A stretch of DNA of 18,939 bases from Christensenella sp. UBA1782. Lineage in GTDB: Bacteria > Bacillota > Clostridia > Christensenellales > DTU072. The translations under genes and the position numbers were made by a program. The stretch spans positions 10,297 through 29,235 of the forward strand of contig DCGI01000099.1 of the NCBI GenBank assembly GCA_002315475.1, given 5' to 3'. Of this stretch, positions 1 to 7,231 are shown piece after piece. The notes below the pieces were generated by a model. It was not told the origin of the DNA, did no database searches, and was given only the letters and a program-made list of their open reading frames with translations. Position 1 is the first letter of the stretch, and every line of letters starts with the position of its first letter.

Positions 1-71
1 CCACCGGAAACGTCCCCTGGTCCGCCCCGGTTCACTTTTGGAAAAAACAATAAAATAAATTCAAAAAAATG

Positions 72-100
72 TTGACAAATCGCGGGAAAAGTTGTATCAT
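72..100 (+). promoter_or_regulatory. Sigma-A-type promoter for the CPBP protease gene
   Basis: TTGACA at 72-77 and TATCAT at 95-100 are separated by exactly 17 bases, a near-perfect housekeeping promoter. An AT-rich stretch at about 47-70 precedes it and could act as an UP element. Transcription would start near 107. The promoter overlaps the first codons of the longest possible reading frame (TTG at 92), which shows that the protein must start further downstream. Confidence 0.8.
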
Positions 101-238
101 TGTATTAGTTCAATAATACAAGCGAAAACAAAAGGAAAACAGCGTGAAAAATTTAGAAATCCGTATCTAAAATATGCTTGTTTCACGCCCGCTTTGTGCC
201 CGTCGGCGCAAAGTGCGAAGAAAGGAATGGATATTATT

Positions 239-1594
239 ATGGAAAACGAATTCAATCCAACGGATGCAGGTTTTGCACCGATTATGAATGCGGAAAATCC
301 GAATACGGAAGAGCCCGGTGTGGATAAGCTGCTGACAAAGCAGACTCTTAAATTCAATGACGCAAAGAAGGCTTTTGCCAGGGCGGCACTTTCATTCTTA
401 CTTCTGTTTCTGGCATTTCAGGTGATCGGAACTCTGATATCCGGAATACTCACGGGAATTCAGCTTTTCGCGGAAATATCCTCGGGGAAAATTACCGTTG
501 ACGGCCTTGATGTTCTGTTGGGGCAGGGGGAAAATGTCGATCCCGGTGAATTGGGAAAGACGGTTTCGAAGGTCCTCAATCAGCTTATGACAGAAATCTC
601 AGAAATGATTATGACCTGGAGCGTATTCGGTACTGCATTGGCAATGCCAATAGGAATTCTGATTGAAAGAGCTGTTCTGAAAAAGATTTCCGTGGCTCCT
701 ATTGAAAAAAAGAAACTTTCTTTTTCAGAATACCTGTTTCTGCTTATCGTTTCACTCGGTCTCTGGGGAGCAGGAGCCATTCTGGGAAACATTCCATCGC
801 TTTTCGGACTGGCATCTCCTCTTGACGAGATGATGCAGACCGAGGGATGGACAGGATTATTCAGCCTGATATACACTGTCATCGGCGCTCCGCTGTTTGA
901 GGAGCTCGCCTGCAGAAAGCTGCTGCTTGATAAGCTCCACGTATACGGTGAAGTTCCCGCAGCATTTTTCTCGGCAATTATATTCGCTTTGCTTCATTCA
1001 AATTCGACACAGTTTGTCCTTGCTTTTACCGTCGGGCTTGCCTTTGCCGTCGTTTATATGAGGACCGGAAACATTCTCTATACTATGAGTTTTCATGCAA
1101 TTATCAATTTCACCGCAAGCATTGCGTCCATTGCAGATTTGTGCGGTGCCGGTGATGAACTTGTAGAGATACTCGATATCGGTACTTTTGTACTTCTCGG
1201 CGTTCTGGCGGTTGTCGGAATTACAATCGCAATTGTAAAACGCAACAGTCCTCTTCTTTGCCTGAATCGTCCCGACTTCGTGGGATGCAACAGAATCGTA
1301 TACCGAAATCCGGGGTTCATAATATTCTTTATATTAACGGTGCTTACGGTTCTTGAAGTTGATTTAATAACGTTTATAATGAATTTCATCGGTGCCAAAA
1401 GTTTTTCCTCTGCAGCGATAACATCTGTAATGCAAGGCGACGTCATCCCCGAGCCAAAGGCATTTCTTGCCTTCATCCCCACAGTGTTATTCTTCGCCAT
1501 CGTTTTCTCGGTAATGAAAAATGTCGGAAAGAAGAACACCGCGAACATTGAAGTCCGGTCTGATACGGTGTCAAAGGAGCCCGAAAGTCTTTAA
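239..1594 (+). CDS. CPBP family intramembrane glutamic/metallo-type protease
   Basis: This is a polytopic membrane protein of 451 residues with the three CPBP (Abi/CAAX-protease-like, Rce1-related) motifs: EExxxR at E221-E222-R226, FxxxH at F249-H253 and HxxxN at H286-N290. These are the presumed catalytic residues within the membrane. About eight hydrophobic segments are visible, and a further C-terminal membrane portion (about residues 335-430) lies beyond the core domain. The open frame extends upstream to 92, but that stretch overlaps the promoter. I chose ATG 239 (MENEFN), which has AAAGG about 13 bases upstream; ATG 227 is a possible alternative. The gene stands alone before rpmH. CPBP members serve in prenyl-protein-like processing, bacteriocin self-immunity and membrane signalling; the substrate here is unknown. 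Confidence 0.88.
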   Translation: MENEFNPTDAGFAPIMNAENPNTEEPGVDKLLTKQTLKFNDAKKAFARAALSFLLLFLAFQVIGTLISGILTGIQLFAEISSGKITVDGLDVLLGQGENVDPGELGKTVSKVLNQLMTEISEMIMTWSVFGTALAMPIGILIERAVLKKISVAPIEKKKLSFSEYLFLLIVSLGLWGAGAILGNIPSLFGLASPLDEMMQTEGWTGLFSLIYTVIGAPLFEELACRKLLLDKLHVYGEVPAAFFSAIIFALLHSNSTQFVLAFTVGLAFAVVYMRTGNILYTMSFHAIINFTASIASIADLCGAGDELVEILDIGTFVLLGVLAVVGITIAIVKRNSPLLCLNRPDFVGCNRIVYRNPGFIIFFILTVLTVLEVDLITFIMNFIGAKSFSSAAITSVMQGDVIPEPKAFLAFIPTVLFFAIVFSVMKNVGKKNTANIEVRSDTVSKEPESL

Positions 1595-1628
1595 TCCCGT
1601 AAACTTTCAGAAAAAACAAACATTTCTC

Positions 1629-1658
1629 TTGACAAAACACCCCTATATATATTATAAT
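1629..1658 (+). promoter_or_regulatory. Sigma-A-type promoter for rpmH
   Basis: TTGACA at 1629-1634 and TATAAT at 1653-1658 are both perfect consensus hexamers with an 18-base spacer set in a TATATATA-rich tract. This suits strong expression of a ribosomal protein gene. A 5' leader of roughly 65 bases follows before the rpmH start. Confidence 0.85.
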
Positions 1659-1732
1659 ATGGTGTCATTGTGTAAAGGCGTTTCGTCGGAAAAGCGTAAC
1701 GCTTCCGATAAAAGTCAGAGGGAGGTGCCGAG

Positions 1733-1870
1733 ATGGACGTAGGAACATACCAGCCTAAAAAGCTTCAGCGTCAGAAGGTTCACGGTTTCAGAAAAAGAAT
1801 GAAGACCGCAGACGGCAGAGCCGTACTGAAGAGAAGACGCGCAAAAGGCAGAAAGAGACTGTCTTACTGA
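1733..1870 (+). CDS. rpmH: Large ribosomal subunit protein bL34
   Basis: A 45-residue, very basic protein that matches bL34: TYQPKKLQRQKVHGFRKRM followed by a TADGRAVLKRRRAKGRKRLS tail ending in Tyr. It is a structural protein of the 50S subunit. A strong ribosome-binding site (AGAGGGAGGTG, about 1717-1725) lies 7-8 bases before the ATG. Its own promoter precedes it and an intrinsic terminator follows, so much of the transcript probably ends after this gene. It sits before rnpA as in most bacteria. Identification is secure from sequence alone. Confidence 0.98.
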   Translation: MDVGTYQPKKLQRQKVHGFRKRMKTADGRAVLKRRRAKGRKRLSY

Positions 1871-1902
1871 GAAAGTAACCCCTCGGGTTGCGTCTCATAA
1901 TC

Positions 1903-1932
1903 ATCCGGCGGTCGGTTGACCGCCGGATTTTT
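1903..1932 (+). terminator. Intrinsic terminator between rpmH and rnpA
   Basis: An 11-bp perfect stem (ATCCGGCGGTC at 1903-1913 pairs with GACCGCCGGAT at 1918-1928) with a GGTT loop is followed by a short T run to 1932. The T tract is only five bases including the last stem position, so partial read-through into rnpA is likely. It would act as an attenuator that makes rpmH mRNA exceed the downstream genes. Confidence 0.82.
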
Positions 1933-1946
1933 CAGCGAAATTGTCA

Positions 1947-1973
1947 GGAAACTTCCGAAAGTCGGACGTTTCC
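1947..1973 (+). other. Hairpin in the rnpA leader
   Basis: GGAAAC (1947-1952) pairs with GTTTCC (1968-1973), and TCCGA (1954-1958) pairs with TCGGA (1962-1966). There is one T/C mismatch between the helices and a 3-base loop (AAG). No T run follows, so it is not a simple terminator. It could be an RNA-processing or stability element between the rpmH terminator and rnpA. Function is inferred only. Confidence 0.5.
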
Positions 1974-2039
1974 GAATACAATTCTGTTCACCTGCAAAGC
2001 AGGAAAAAACAAAAATGCTACGGAAGCACACTTTGAAAC

Positions 2040-2456
2040 ATGAAAAACACAGCGATTAAAGAAAATCACCTCTACGGGAAGGCTTATACCAAGGGAAAGA
2101 GCCAGGCTGGCAAATACGTCGTCGTATATATCCTCAAGGATACGAAAAATTCGCGCTTCGTAAAGGCCGACCCCTGCCACAGACCCCTGAACCGACTCGG
2201 TTGGAGCGTAGGTAAGAAAATAGGCGGAGCGGTTGAAAGAAGCCGCGCAAAGCGCCTGCTCAGAGAATCATACAGACTTATCGAGAAAGAAAAGGGAACT
2301 TTGCTCTCTCACGGATATCTTCTGATTCTGGCGGCAAGAGTGCGCATAAACGGGGCAGGCTGTCAGCAGGTCCGGGAGGACATCGAGAAATCGATGATAA
2401 AGCTCGGAATACTTGCAAAGACGGAGCCCGCACCGGAAACTACCGACAAAAAGTGA
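2040..2456 (+). CDS. rnpA: Ribonuclease P protein component
   Basis: A basic 138-residue protein that binds the RNase P RNA and helps it cleave 5' leaders from precursor tRNAs. The N-terminus (MKNTAIKENHLYGKAYTKGK) follows the usual RnpA opening. The RNR-type signature is present as KKIGGAVERSRAKRLLRES at about residues 60-78, with the first Asn replaced by Ser. The C-terminal ~20 residues (EPAPETTDKK) are a low-complexity tail. Length is slightly above the usual 110-125. No strong ribosome-binding site is visible before ATG 2040 (GGAAG lies about 13 bases upstream). The stop codon overlaps the yidD start by one base (TGATG), so the two are translationally coupled. Confidence 0.95.
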   Translation: MKNTAIKENHLYGKAYTKGKSQAGKYVVVYILKDTKNSRFVKADPCHRPLNRLGWSVGKKIGGAVERSRAKRLLRESYRLIEKEKGTLLSHGYLLILAARVRINGAGCQQVREDIEKSMIKLGILAKTEPAPETTDKK

Positions 2457-2782
2457 TGAAAAAACTGTGTATCGCGCTGATACGGTTCTATCAGAAAAAT
2501 ATATCGCCCTTGAAACGACATCCGACATGCAGGTTTACGCCTACGTGTTCAGCCTATGCCGTCACGGCATATGAAAAACGGGGCTTTTTCGCAGGAACGG
2601 TTCTGACAGCCTGGAGAATTCTGCGCTGCAATCCACTTTGCAGAGGCGGGTTCGATCCGGTGCCGGAAAAAGGGTTCCGACGCGAAACGGAGTGGACGGG
2701 ATATTCACTGGCAGAATTTGATCTGGAACCCGACGGTGACCGGGACCGGAAAGCAGACAATAACGCACAAAAGAAAGACTAA
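2456..2782 (+). CDS. yidD: Membrane protein insertion efficiency factor YidD
   Basis: A 108-residue member of the YidD family, small membrane-associated proteins that assist YidC/Sec-dependent insertion. The family signature is complete: an amphipathic N-terminal helix (LCIALIRFYQKNISPL), then CRFTPTCSAYAVTAYEKRGFFAG, then RILRCNPLCRGGFDPVP. The segment after DPVP (about 40 residues) is hydrophilic and acidic then basic; the conserved core ends before it. I chose ATG 2456, which shares one base with the rnpA stop, over GTG 2453. It sits between rnpA and yidC, the normal arrangement. Confidence 0.95.
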   Translation: MKKLCIALIRFYQKNISPLKRHPTCRFTPTCSAYAVTAYEKRGFFAGTVLTAWRILRCNPLCRGGFDPVPEKGFRRETEWTGYSLAEFDLEPDGDRDRKADNNAQKKD

Positions 2783-2792
2783 GAGAGGAAAA

Positions 2793-2810
2793 TCCCGGAT
2801 ATTTCCGGGA
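2793..2810 (+). promoter_or_regulatory. Hairpin covering the proximal ribosome-binding bases of yidC
   Basis: TCCCGGA (2793-2799) and TCCGGGA (2804-2810) form a 7-bp perfect stem with a TATT loop. The 3' arm contains the GGGA that begins the only purine-rich site close to the yidC ATG at 2824. A stronger site, AGAGAGGAAAA (2782-2791), lies just upstream of the hairpin and would be brought closer to the ATG if the hairpin forms. Either sequestration or site presentation is possible; the regulatory role is an inference. Confidence 0.45.
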
Positions 2811-2823
2811 AGCAGAAAAGATT

Positions 2824-4005
2824 ATGGATACCATCCTTCGTTGGATAGGTCAATTCCTCGGCTGGCTTGACAGCTTAACAGGAAACTATCTCATAGCGAT
2901 GTTTATTTTCGCTCTGATAGTTGAAGTCATAATGATTCCGTTTGCAATCATTCAACAGAAAAATTCACGCAAACAGGCCTTACTTCGTCCGAAGGAAATG
3001 GCCATACACAACAAATACAAGGGACGCAACGACAAGCAGACTCAGCAGAAAGTAACCGAAGAAATTCAGGCTATGTATCAGGAAGAGCACTTCAATCAGC
3101 TTTCGGGCTGCCTGCCTCTGCTCATACAGCTGCCTGTAATTCTGATTCTTTATCAGGTAATTCTCAATCCGCTCCGTTACGTTGTCGGTGTCAGTGCCGA
3201 TGCGATAACGCAGATGACAAACTTCATCACCGCAACTGCCGAAAACGGAGGCCTCGGACTTGAACTTACCTCATCCAAGGGAACCATCGCGCTTATTAAT
3301 ATTATTTCCGAGAAGGGAATCGACTTTTTCTCAGGACTTGCAAATTTTGCAGATGCCGGTGAAAACGCCGCTGTATATTTTGAGGAGTTCAAAACTGCCG
3401 TTGCTGCGGGTATGCCCGACTTCACAATCTGGGGTATTAACCTCGCAGATACTCCCACAATTTCGAAGCCCAGCCTTCTGTGGCTCGTTCCCGTTCTCAC
3501 CTTCGTGGTTTACTTCGGAAGCATGAAGCTCAACCGTCTGTTCAGCTATCAGCCCGCCAAGAGCGGAGACGCTGCAACTGACAAGGCAACAGGCTGCTCA
3601 AACTGGATGATGGACATCATGATGCCCCTCTTCTCGGTTTACATCACCTTCATTATGCCTGCCGCGATCGGTGTTTACTGGATTTTCAAGAGCATTATCG
3701 GAACCGGAAAGCAGTTCATTATGAGCAAGGCTATGCCCATGCCTCAGTTTACAGAGGAAGATTACAAGGCTGCCGAAAGAGAATATGCCGGAAAACAGAC
3801 CAATAAAAAGACGGAATACAAGGTGGATTTTGAAGACAGACTGAACAACTCACGTTCACTCTTCCGTGAGGATGCAAGCGACGATGTGACACCTGAAATG
3901 CAGGCGGAAATCGACAAAAAAATGGCAAAGTCAGAAGATGCTCCGGCAGACACGGGAGCCATCAGCCGTGCGTCACTTAAGGACGACAGCGATAAAAACA
4001 AATAA
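2824..4005 (+). CDS. yidC: YidC/Oxa1 family membrane protein insertase
   Basis: A 393-residue insertase of Gram-positive type that places membrane proteins alone or with SecYEG. Visible in order: a hydrophobic segment at about residues 22-43, the hydrophilic hairpin QQKNSRKQALLRPKE...YKGRND, a second segment (SGCLPLLIQLPVILILYQVI, about 95-115), a long outside loop of roughly 100 residues, then a segment at about 218-236 and MMPLFSVYITFIMPAAIGVYWIFKSIIG near 265-290, and a charged cytoplasmic tail. There is no lipobox or cleavable signal with Cys. Where E. coli and Bacillus proteins have a groove Arg (as in FIVRGIMYPL), this one has Glu34 (LIVEVIMIPF). It lies directly before khpB/jag, the usual partner. 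Confidence 0.95.
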   Translation: MDTILRWIGQFLGWLDSLTGNYLIAMFIFALIVEVIMIPFAIIQQKNSRKQALLRPKEMAIHNKYKGRNDKQTQQKVTEEIQAMYQEEHFNQLSGCLPLLIQLPVILILYQVILNPLRYVVGVSADAITQMTNFITATAENGGLGLELTSSKGTIALINIISEKGIDFFSGLANFADAGENAAVYFEEFKTAVAAGMPDFTIWGINLADTPTISKPSLLWLVPVLTFVVYFGSMKLNRLFSYQPAKSGDAATDKATGCSNWMMDIMMPLFSVYITFIMPAAIGVYWIFKSIIGTGKQFIMSKAMPMPQFTEEDYKAAEREYAGKQTNKKTEYKVDFEDRLNNSRSLFREDASDDVTPEMQAEIDKKMAKSEDAPADTGAISRASLKDDSDKNK

Positions 4006-4021
4006 GAAAAGGTAATTTTGT

Positions 4022-4678
4022 ATGGAAAAGAAGACTATTAACGTTTCGGCCAAAACCCTCGAAGAGGCAGTTGCCGAGGCGGCCGTGCAGCTTGGCGTAG
4101 AGCCTGCCGCAGTAGAATACACAGTTGTTACCGAAGCCAAGAAGGGCTTCCTCGGAATCGGAGCCGCCGATTGCGAGATTTCGGCCTCCTTCACACCCGC
4201 CGGAGAGAAGAACGCCATCGAATTCATAAAGACCGTTCTTGCCGATATGCAGATTGAATCCGACATCGAAACTTCATACAATTCCGATGACGATTTCGTT
4301 ATCAACGTAAACGGTGAACAGGCCGGAGTCCTCATCGGTCACCACGGCGATACCCTTGATTCACTTCAGTATCTTCTCAATCTCGCTGCCAACCGCCGCG
4401 AAGAAGGCAAGAAGCAGGAGTACATCAGAGTAGTTCTTGACGTTGAAGGCTACAGAGCCAAGCGTGAAGAAGCTCTTCGTGCTCTTGCAAGACGCCAGGC
4501 AGAGAAGGTTCTCAAGTTCAAGAGAAGCATCATGCTCGAGCCGATGAACCCCTACGAAAGACGCATCATTCACTCTGAAGTTCAGGGCATTGCCGGTGTT
4601 TCAACGAACTCCATCGGAAGCGAAAACAACCGCAAGATCGTCATTTATCTCGACGATAAGAAGACGGTTGAAGCCTGA
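4022..4678 (+). CDS. jag: RNA-binding protein KhpB (Jag/EloR)
   Basis: A 218-residue three-part protein. Residues about 1-52 are the Jag N-terminal domain (KTLEEAVAEAAVQLGV, KKGFLGIG). A KH-type RNA-binding domain follows with its GxxG loop as GHHG at 106-109. An R3H domain lies at about 160-218 with the ERRIIH motif. In Gram-positive bacteria it partners KhpA and influences cell elongation, division and mRNA levels. The start has a weak site (AAAAGGTAA, about 4006-4014) 7-8 bases upstream. It is 16 bases downstream of yidC, so the two are probably cotranscribed. The cluster ends here with a terminator. Confidence 0.95.
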   Translation: MEKKTINVSAKTLEEAVAEAAVQLGVEPAAVEYTVVTEAKKGFLGIGAADCEISASFTPAGEKNAIEFIKTVLADMQIESDIETSYNSDDDFVINVNGEQAGVLIGHHGDTLDSLQYLLNLAANRREEGKKQEYIRVVLDVEGYRAKREEALRALARRQAEKVLKFKRSIMLEPMNPYERRIIHSEVQGIAGVSTNSIGSENNRKIVIYLDDKKTVEA

Positions 4679-4743
4679 ACCGAATATTGACCGTCAGGTG
4701 CAGCACAGAAATTGAAATCTGCTGAAACCTGCGGCGAACAAAG

Positions 4744-4785
4744 AAAAACCTCAGTGCGGAAATTTATCCGTACTGAGGCTTTTTT
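4744..4785. terminator. Bidirectional intrinsic terminator between jag and mnmE
   Basis: CCTCAGTGCGGA (4749-4760) pairs with TCCGTACTGAGG (4767-4778), giving a 12-bp stem with one G-U pair and an AATTTA loop. AAAAA precedes it and six T follow, so it can work on both strands. It serves the convergent ends of the yidC-jag transcript (+) and the mnmE transcript (-), whose stop codon overlaps its edge. Confidence 0.88.
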
Positions 4786-6205
4786 ATTTTCCTACGCAGA
4801 ATTTCGCGAATATGCCGTCGATTACGTCGGCGGATACGGCACCGTGGCCGCGGCCGTCAAGCTCGGACAGAGCCGTGCAGGCTTCTTCGAGACAGACGGA
4901 TATGACGTCGGCGGTGTAGCCTTCGCGAAGAGAAGCTATGGCTTCCCACAGACTGTCGCGGCAGCGGCCGAGAGTATCATACTGACGGGCACTGCTGACT
5001 ATGGGGTCAGAGGTAATATCAAGTTTTCCGTCGCGGAAAAGGGAAGAAATGAGAGCTGCAAGTTCGTCGCGGCCCTCACCTGTGGCTGCGGAAATTCTGA
5101 GCTTTAAGTCAAAGCTCTGCCAGAGAGCGTAAGCTTCGCCGTTCTCAGTGCCGATATCACACTTTGTAAACAAAGCGATTACCGGACAGTGTGCGTTTTT
5201 CAGCTTTCCCGCAAGCTTCATATCATCCGCGTCCGGCGCCCGCGTTGAATCAATCAGAAAGAGAACAAGTTCGGCTGCATCGATTTTTGAGAGTGCTCTT
5301 TCAATGCCGATTCGCTCAACCTTATCGTCCGTTTCTGCCCGGATTCCGGCGGTATCACAGAGATTGAGAGTGACGCCTCCGAAGGAAACGACCGAAGAAA
5401 TAACATCTCTGGTCGTACCGGCAATGTCGGTCACTATCGCGTCGTCAGAGCCTGAAATAAGGTTGTACAGCGTGCTTTTACCGGCATTGGTTCTTCCGCA
5501 TATAACGGTCGAAACGCCCTGAGCGATTGCCTTGCCGGTCTTATAGCTTGCACGCAAAGTATCAATCTCGCTGAGCAGAGCTTCCGTCCTTGTGCAGACC
5601 TCTTCCATGGGAATTGAACCGAGATCCTCTTCGGGGAAATCAATTCTTGCATATAAATCTGTTAATATCGACATGAGGTCTGAGTGAACCTTTTCGCAGG
5701 CGGCAGTCAGCTTTCCGTTCATGCCGGAGTGCGACAGCCTCAGCTGTTCCTCGGTGTTTGCTTCAAGCAAAAGTCCCAGTGCCTCGGCCTCCGGCAGGCT
5801 GATTTTGCCTGCGGCAAAGGCGCGTCTTGTGAACTCGCCGGCCTCGGCCTGTCGTGCTCCTGCCAGTATCGCGTCTTCAAGAACCGCTGAGGTTACGAGT
5901 GCGCCGCCGTGGCAGCAGATTTCCGCTGTGTCGGAGCCCGTAAATGAAGCGGGACCCGCGAAAAAGCAGCAAAGACCGCTGTCTGTATATTCGAGGGGGC
6001 GCTCACAGCCGTCGGGACGGTGAAGGGTACCGAAAATTTCAAAACGCGGTTTTTCATCGGGTCGGAGCTTTCCGAGAGGGGTGAAAATGCGGTTCATAAC
6101 AGCCACGGTATCGGGTCCTGAGATGCGGATTAGCGCAACTCCGCCCTTGCCGCGCGGCGTTGAAACCGCGGCTATCGTATCGAGAAGAGAATTGAAATCA
6201 TTCAT
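4784..6205 (-). CDS. mnmE: tRNA uridine-5-carboxymethylaminomethyl(34) synthesis GTPase MnmE
   Basis: A 473-residue GTPase that, with MnmG, modifies U34 of certain tRNAs (cmnm5U). The N-terminal domain begins DTIAAVSTPRGKGGVALIRISG. The G domain sits at about 225-380 with G1 GRTNAGKST, TDIAGTTRD, DTAG and a G4 of TKCD rather than the common NKxD. The C-terminus ends FCVGK, carrying the conserved Cys. I chose ATG 6205 (MNDFNS); a TTG at 6220 is in frame but less likely. The start overlaps the end of the lipid-kinase gene by 8 bases (ATGAATGA). MnmG, its obligate partner, is not in the window, and the gene runs opposite to the rpmH-jag cluster it often follows. Confidence 0.96.
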   Translation of the reverse strand: MNDFNSLLDTIAAVSTPRGKGGVALIRISGPDTVAVMNRIFTPLGKLRPDEKPRFEIFGTLHRPDGCERPLEYTDSGLCCFFAGPASFTGSDTAEICCHGGALVTSAVLEDAILAGARQAEAGEFTRRAFAAGKISLPEAEALGLLLEANTEEQLRLSHSGMNGKLTAACEKVHSDLMSILTDLYARIDFPEEDLGSIPMEEVCTRTEALLSEIDTLRASYKTGKAIAQGVSTVICGRTNAGKSTLYNLISGSDDAIVTDIAGTTRDVISSVVSFGGVTLNLCDTAGIRAETDDKVERIGIERALSKIDAAELVLFLIDSTRAPDADDMKLAGKLKNAHCPVIALFTKCDIGTENGEAYALWQSFDLKLRISAATGEGRDELAALISSLFRDGKLDITSDPIVSSARQYDTLGRCRDSLWEAIASLREGYTADVISVCLEEACTALSELDGRGHGAVSADVIDGIFAKFCVGK

Positions 6206-7112
6206 TTTGTTTTTTAACAAGCAGCCGGACTGCGCGCTTCATATTGGTCACGGTGACGGGATTGCCGCCCTTGACCTCTTCACCGTCGAGTGACCAGGAC
6301 ATACCGGCGGGAACCTCGAAGGTGACGTTTGAAGCCTTGATGCAGTCGAACATACTGTCGTTCAGATTTGAAGTCATAACCGCATTGACGATTTTGTTGA
6401 ATTCGACGATATCACGGGGGTTTTTGACGAGTATGATTTCGAACTTGCCGTCGCTGATATCGACGTTGTCGCGGCTGAGCTTTACGATTCCTCCGACGGA
6501 GAAGGTATTGCAGACTCCTCCGAAAACGTAGTCGTTTTCGTATCTCCTGCCGTTTGCATTGACAATGGCGTGAACCGGCTTGATGGAGAAAAAGTCAACT
6601 CCGCCCTGAAGAACGTAGGCAAGATGGCCGAGAACGTTCTTTGCTGCCTGGGGGGCATTGTAGGAGGACGATGAGAAGGCTCCGAACGAAGCAATATAGT
6701 TGAAAATTCTCTTGTCGTTGAAACGTCCGATATCCGTCTCAATATATTCGCCGGAGTTCAGAGCGTCGGCAATATCAGCAGCTGCGGTCGGCAAATCGAG
6801 CGGCAGCCCGAGTCCGGAGGCAAAATCGTTGGTCGTTCCGGCGGTGATATATCCGATCGGAAGACTGCTTCCGGCATCCGCAAGGCCCTCAATCGTTTCG
6901 TTGAGAGTTCCGTCGCCTCCGCAGCAGATTACGCAATCGTAGCCTTCCTGCTCGGCGGTGCGCGAAAGAGCAGCGGCGTGGCCGCGGTATTTCGTCATTA
7001 CAACCGTTGGAATGACGTCTCTTTCATTGAGTTTTTCAATTACCCGGAATATGGCGGAGCGGGCCTTGAGCTTTCCTGATACCGGGTTTACAATTAAAAG
7101 TGCTTTTTTCAT
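6198..7112 (-). CDS. YegS/BmrU/DagK-family lipid kinase
   Basis: A 304-residue soluble kinase of the diacylglycerol-kinase catalytic family, expected to phosphorylate diacylglycerol or a related lipid using ATP. Motifs seen: IVNPVSG at 7-13, the nucleotide-binding GGDGTLNE at 65-72, and PIGYITAGTTNDFASGLGLP at about 87-106. The beta-rich C-terminal domain includes SWSLDGE, near the end. The ribosome-binding site is weak. It lies downstream of a 40-bp tandem repeat and its end overlaps mnmE. The family also contains ceramide and polyprenol-like kinases, so the exact lipid is uncertain. Confidence 0.92.
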   Translation of the reverse strand: MKKALLIVNPVSGKLKARSAIFRVIEKLNERDVIPTVVMTKYRGHAAALSRTAEQEGYDCVICCGGDGTLNETIEGLADAGSSLPIGYITAGTTNDFASGLGLPLDLPTAAADIADALNSGEYIETDIGRFNDKRIFNYIASFGAFSSSSYNAPQAAKNVLGHLAYVLQGGVDFFSIKPVHAIVNANGRRYENDYVFGGVCNTFSVGGIVKLSRDNVDISDGKFEIILVKNPRDIVEFNKIVNAVMTSNLNDSMFDCIKASNVTFEVPAGMSWSLDGEEVKGGNPVTVTNMKRAVRLLVKKQNE

Positions 7113-7132
7113 TGTTGTTTTTGTTCCCGTTC

Positions 7133-7225
7133 ATCGGTTTTCGCGATGAAGCTGTTGTGTGTTTGTTCGCTTATCGGTTTTCGCGATGAAGCTGTTGTGT
7201 GTTTGTTCGCTTATCGGTTTTCGCG
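7133..7225. repeat. 40-bp direct tandem repeat, 2.3 copies
   Basis: Two identical 40-base units at 7133-7172 and 7173-7212 are followed by the first 13 bases of a third (7213-7225). Each unit starts ATCGGTTTTCGCGATGAAGC. The array fills nearly all of the gap between the lipid-kinase start and the stop of the RNase M5-like gene. A 40-base period is not a multiple of three, and I see no conserved protein in it. It may be a slipped-strand duplication; the 5' leader of the lipid kinase would contain it. Confidence 0.95.
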
Positions 7226-7231
7226 GGGATT

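Noticed and set aside
92..238. N-terminal extension of the CPBP protease from TTG 92
   Set aside because: It begins inside the -10 region of a near-consensus promoter (72-100), has no ribosome-binding site, and the extra residues do not resemble a protein domain or signal.
1595..1628. Terminator after the CPBP gene
   Set aside because: GAAAGT/ACTTTC arms give only a weak 6-bp stem with a long loop, followed by A rather than T residues.
1595..2039. Replication origin beside rpmH
   Set aside because: rpmH often lies near oriC, but I see no cluster of DnaA boxes or AT-rich unwinding region, and dnaA is not present.
4679..4743. A further + strand gene after jag (frame at 4712-5107)
   Set aside because: It runs through the terminator and then antisense to mnmE, with no recognisable protein features.
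7133..7225. CRISPR-like array
   Set aside because: The 40-base units are contiguous with no unique spacers and no cas genes are near; it is a plain tandem duplication.
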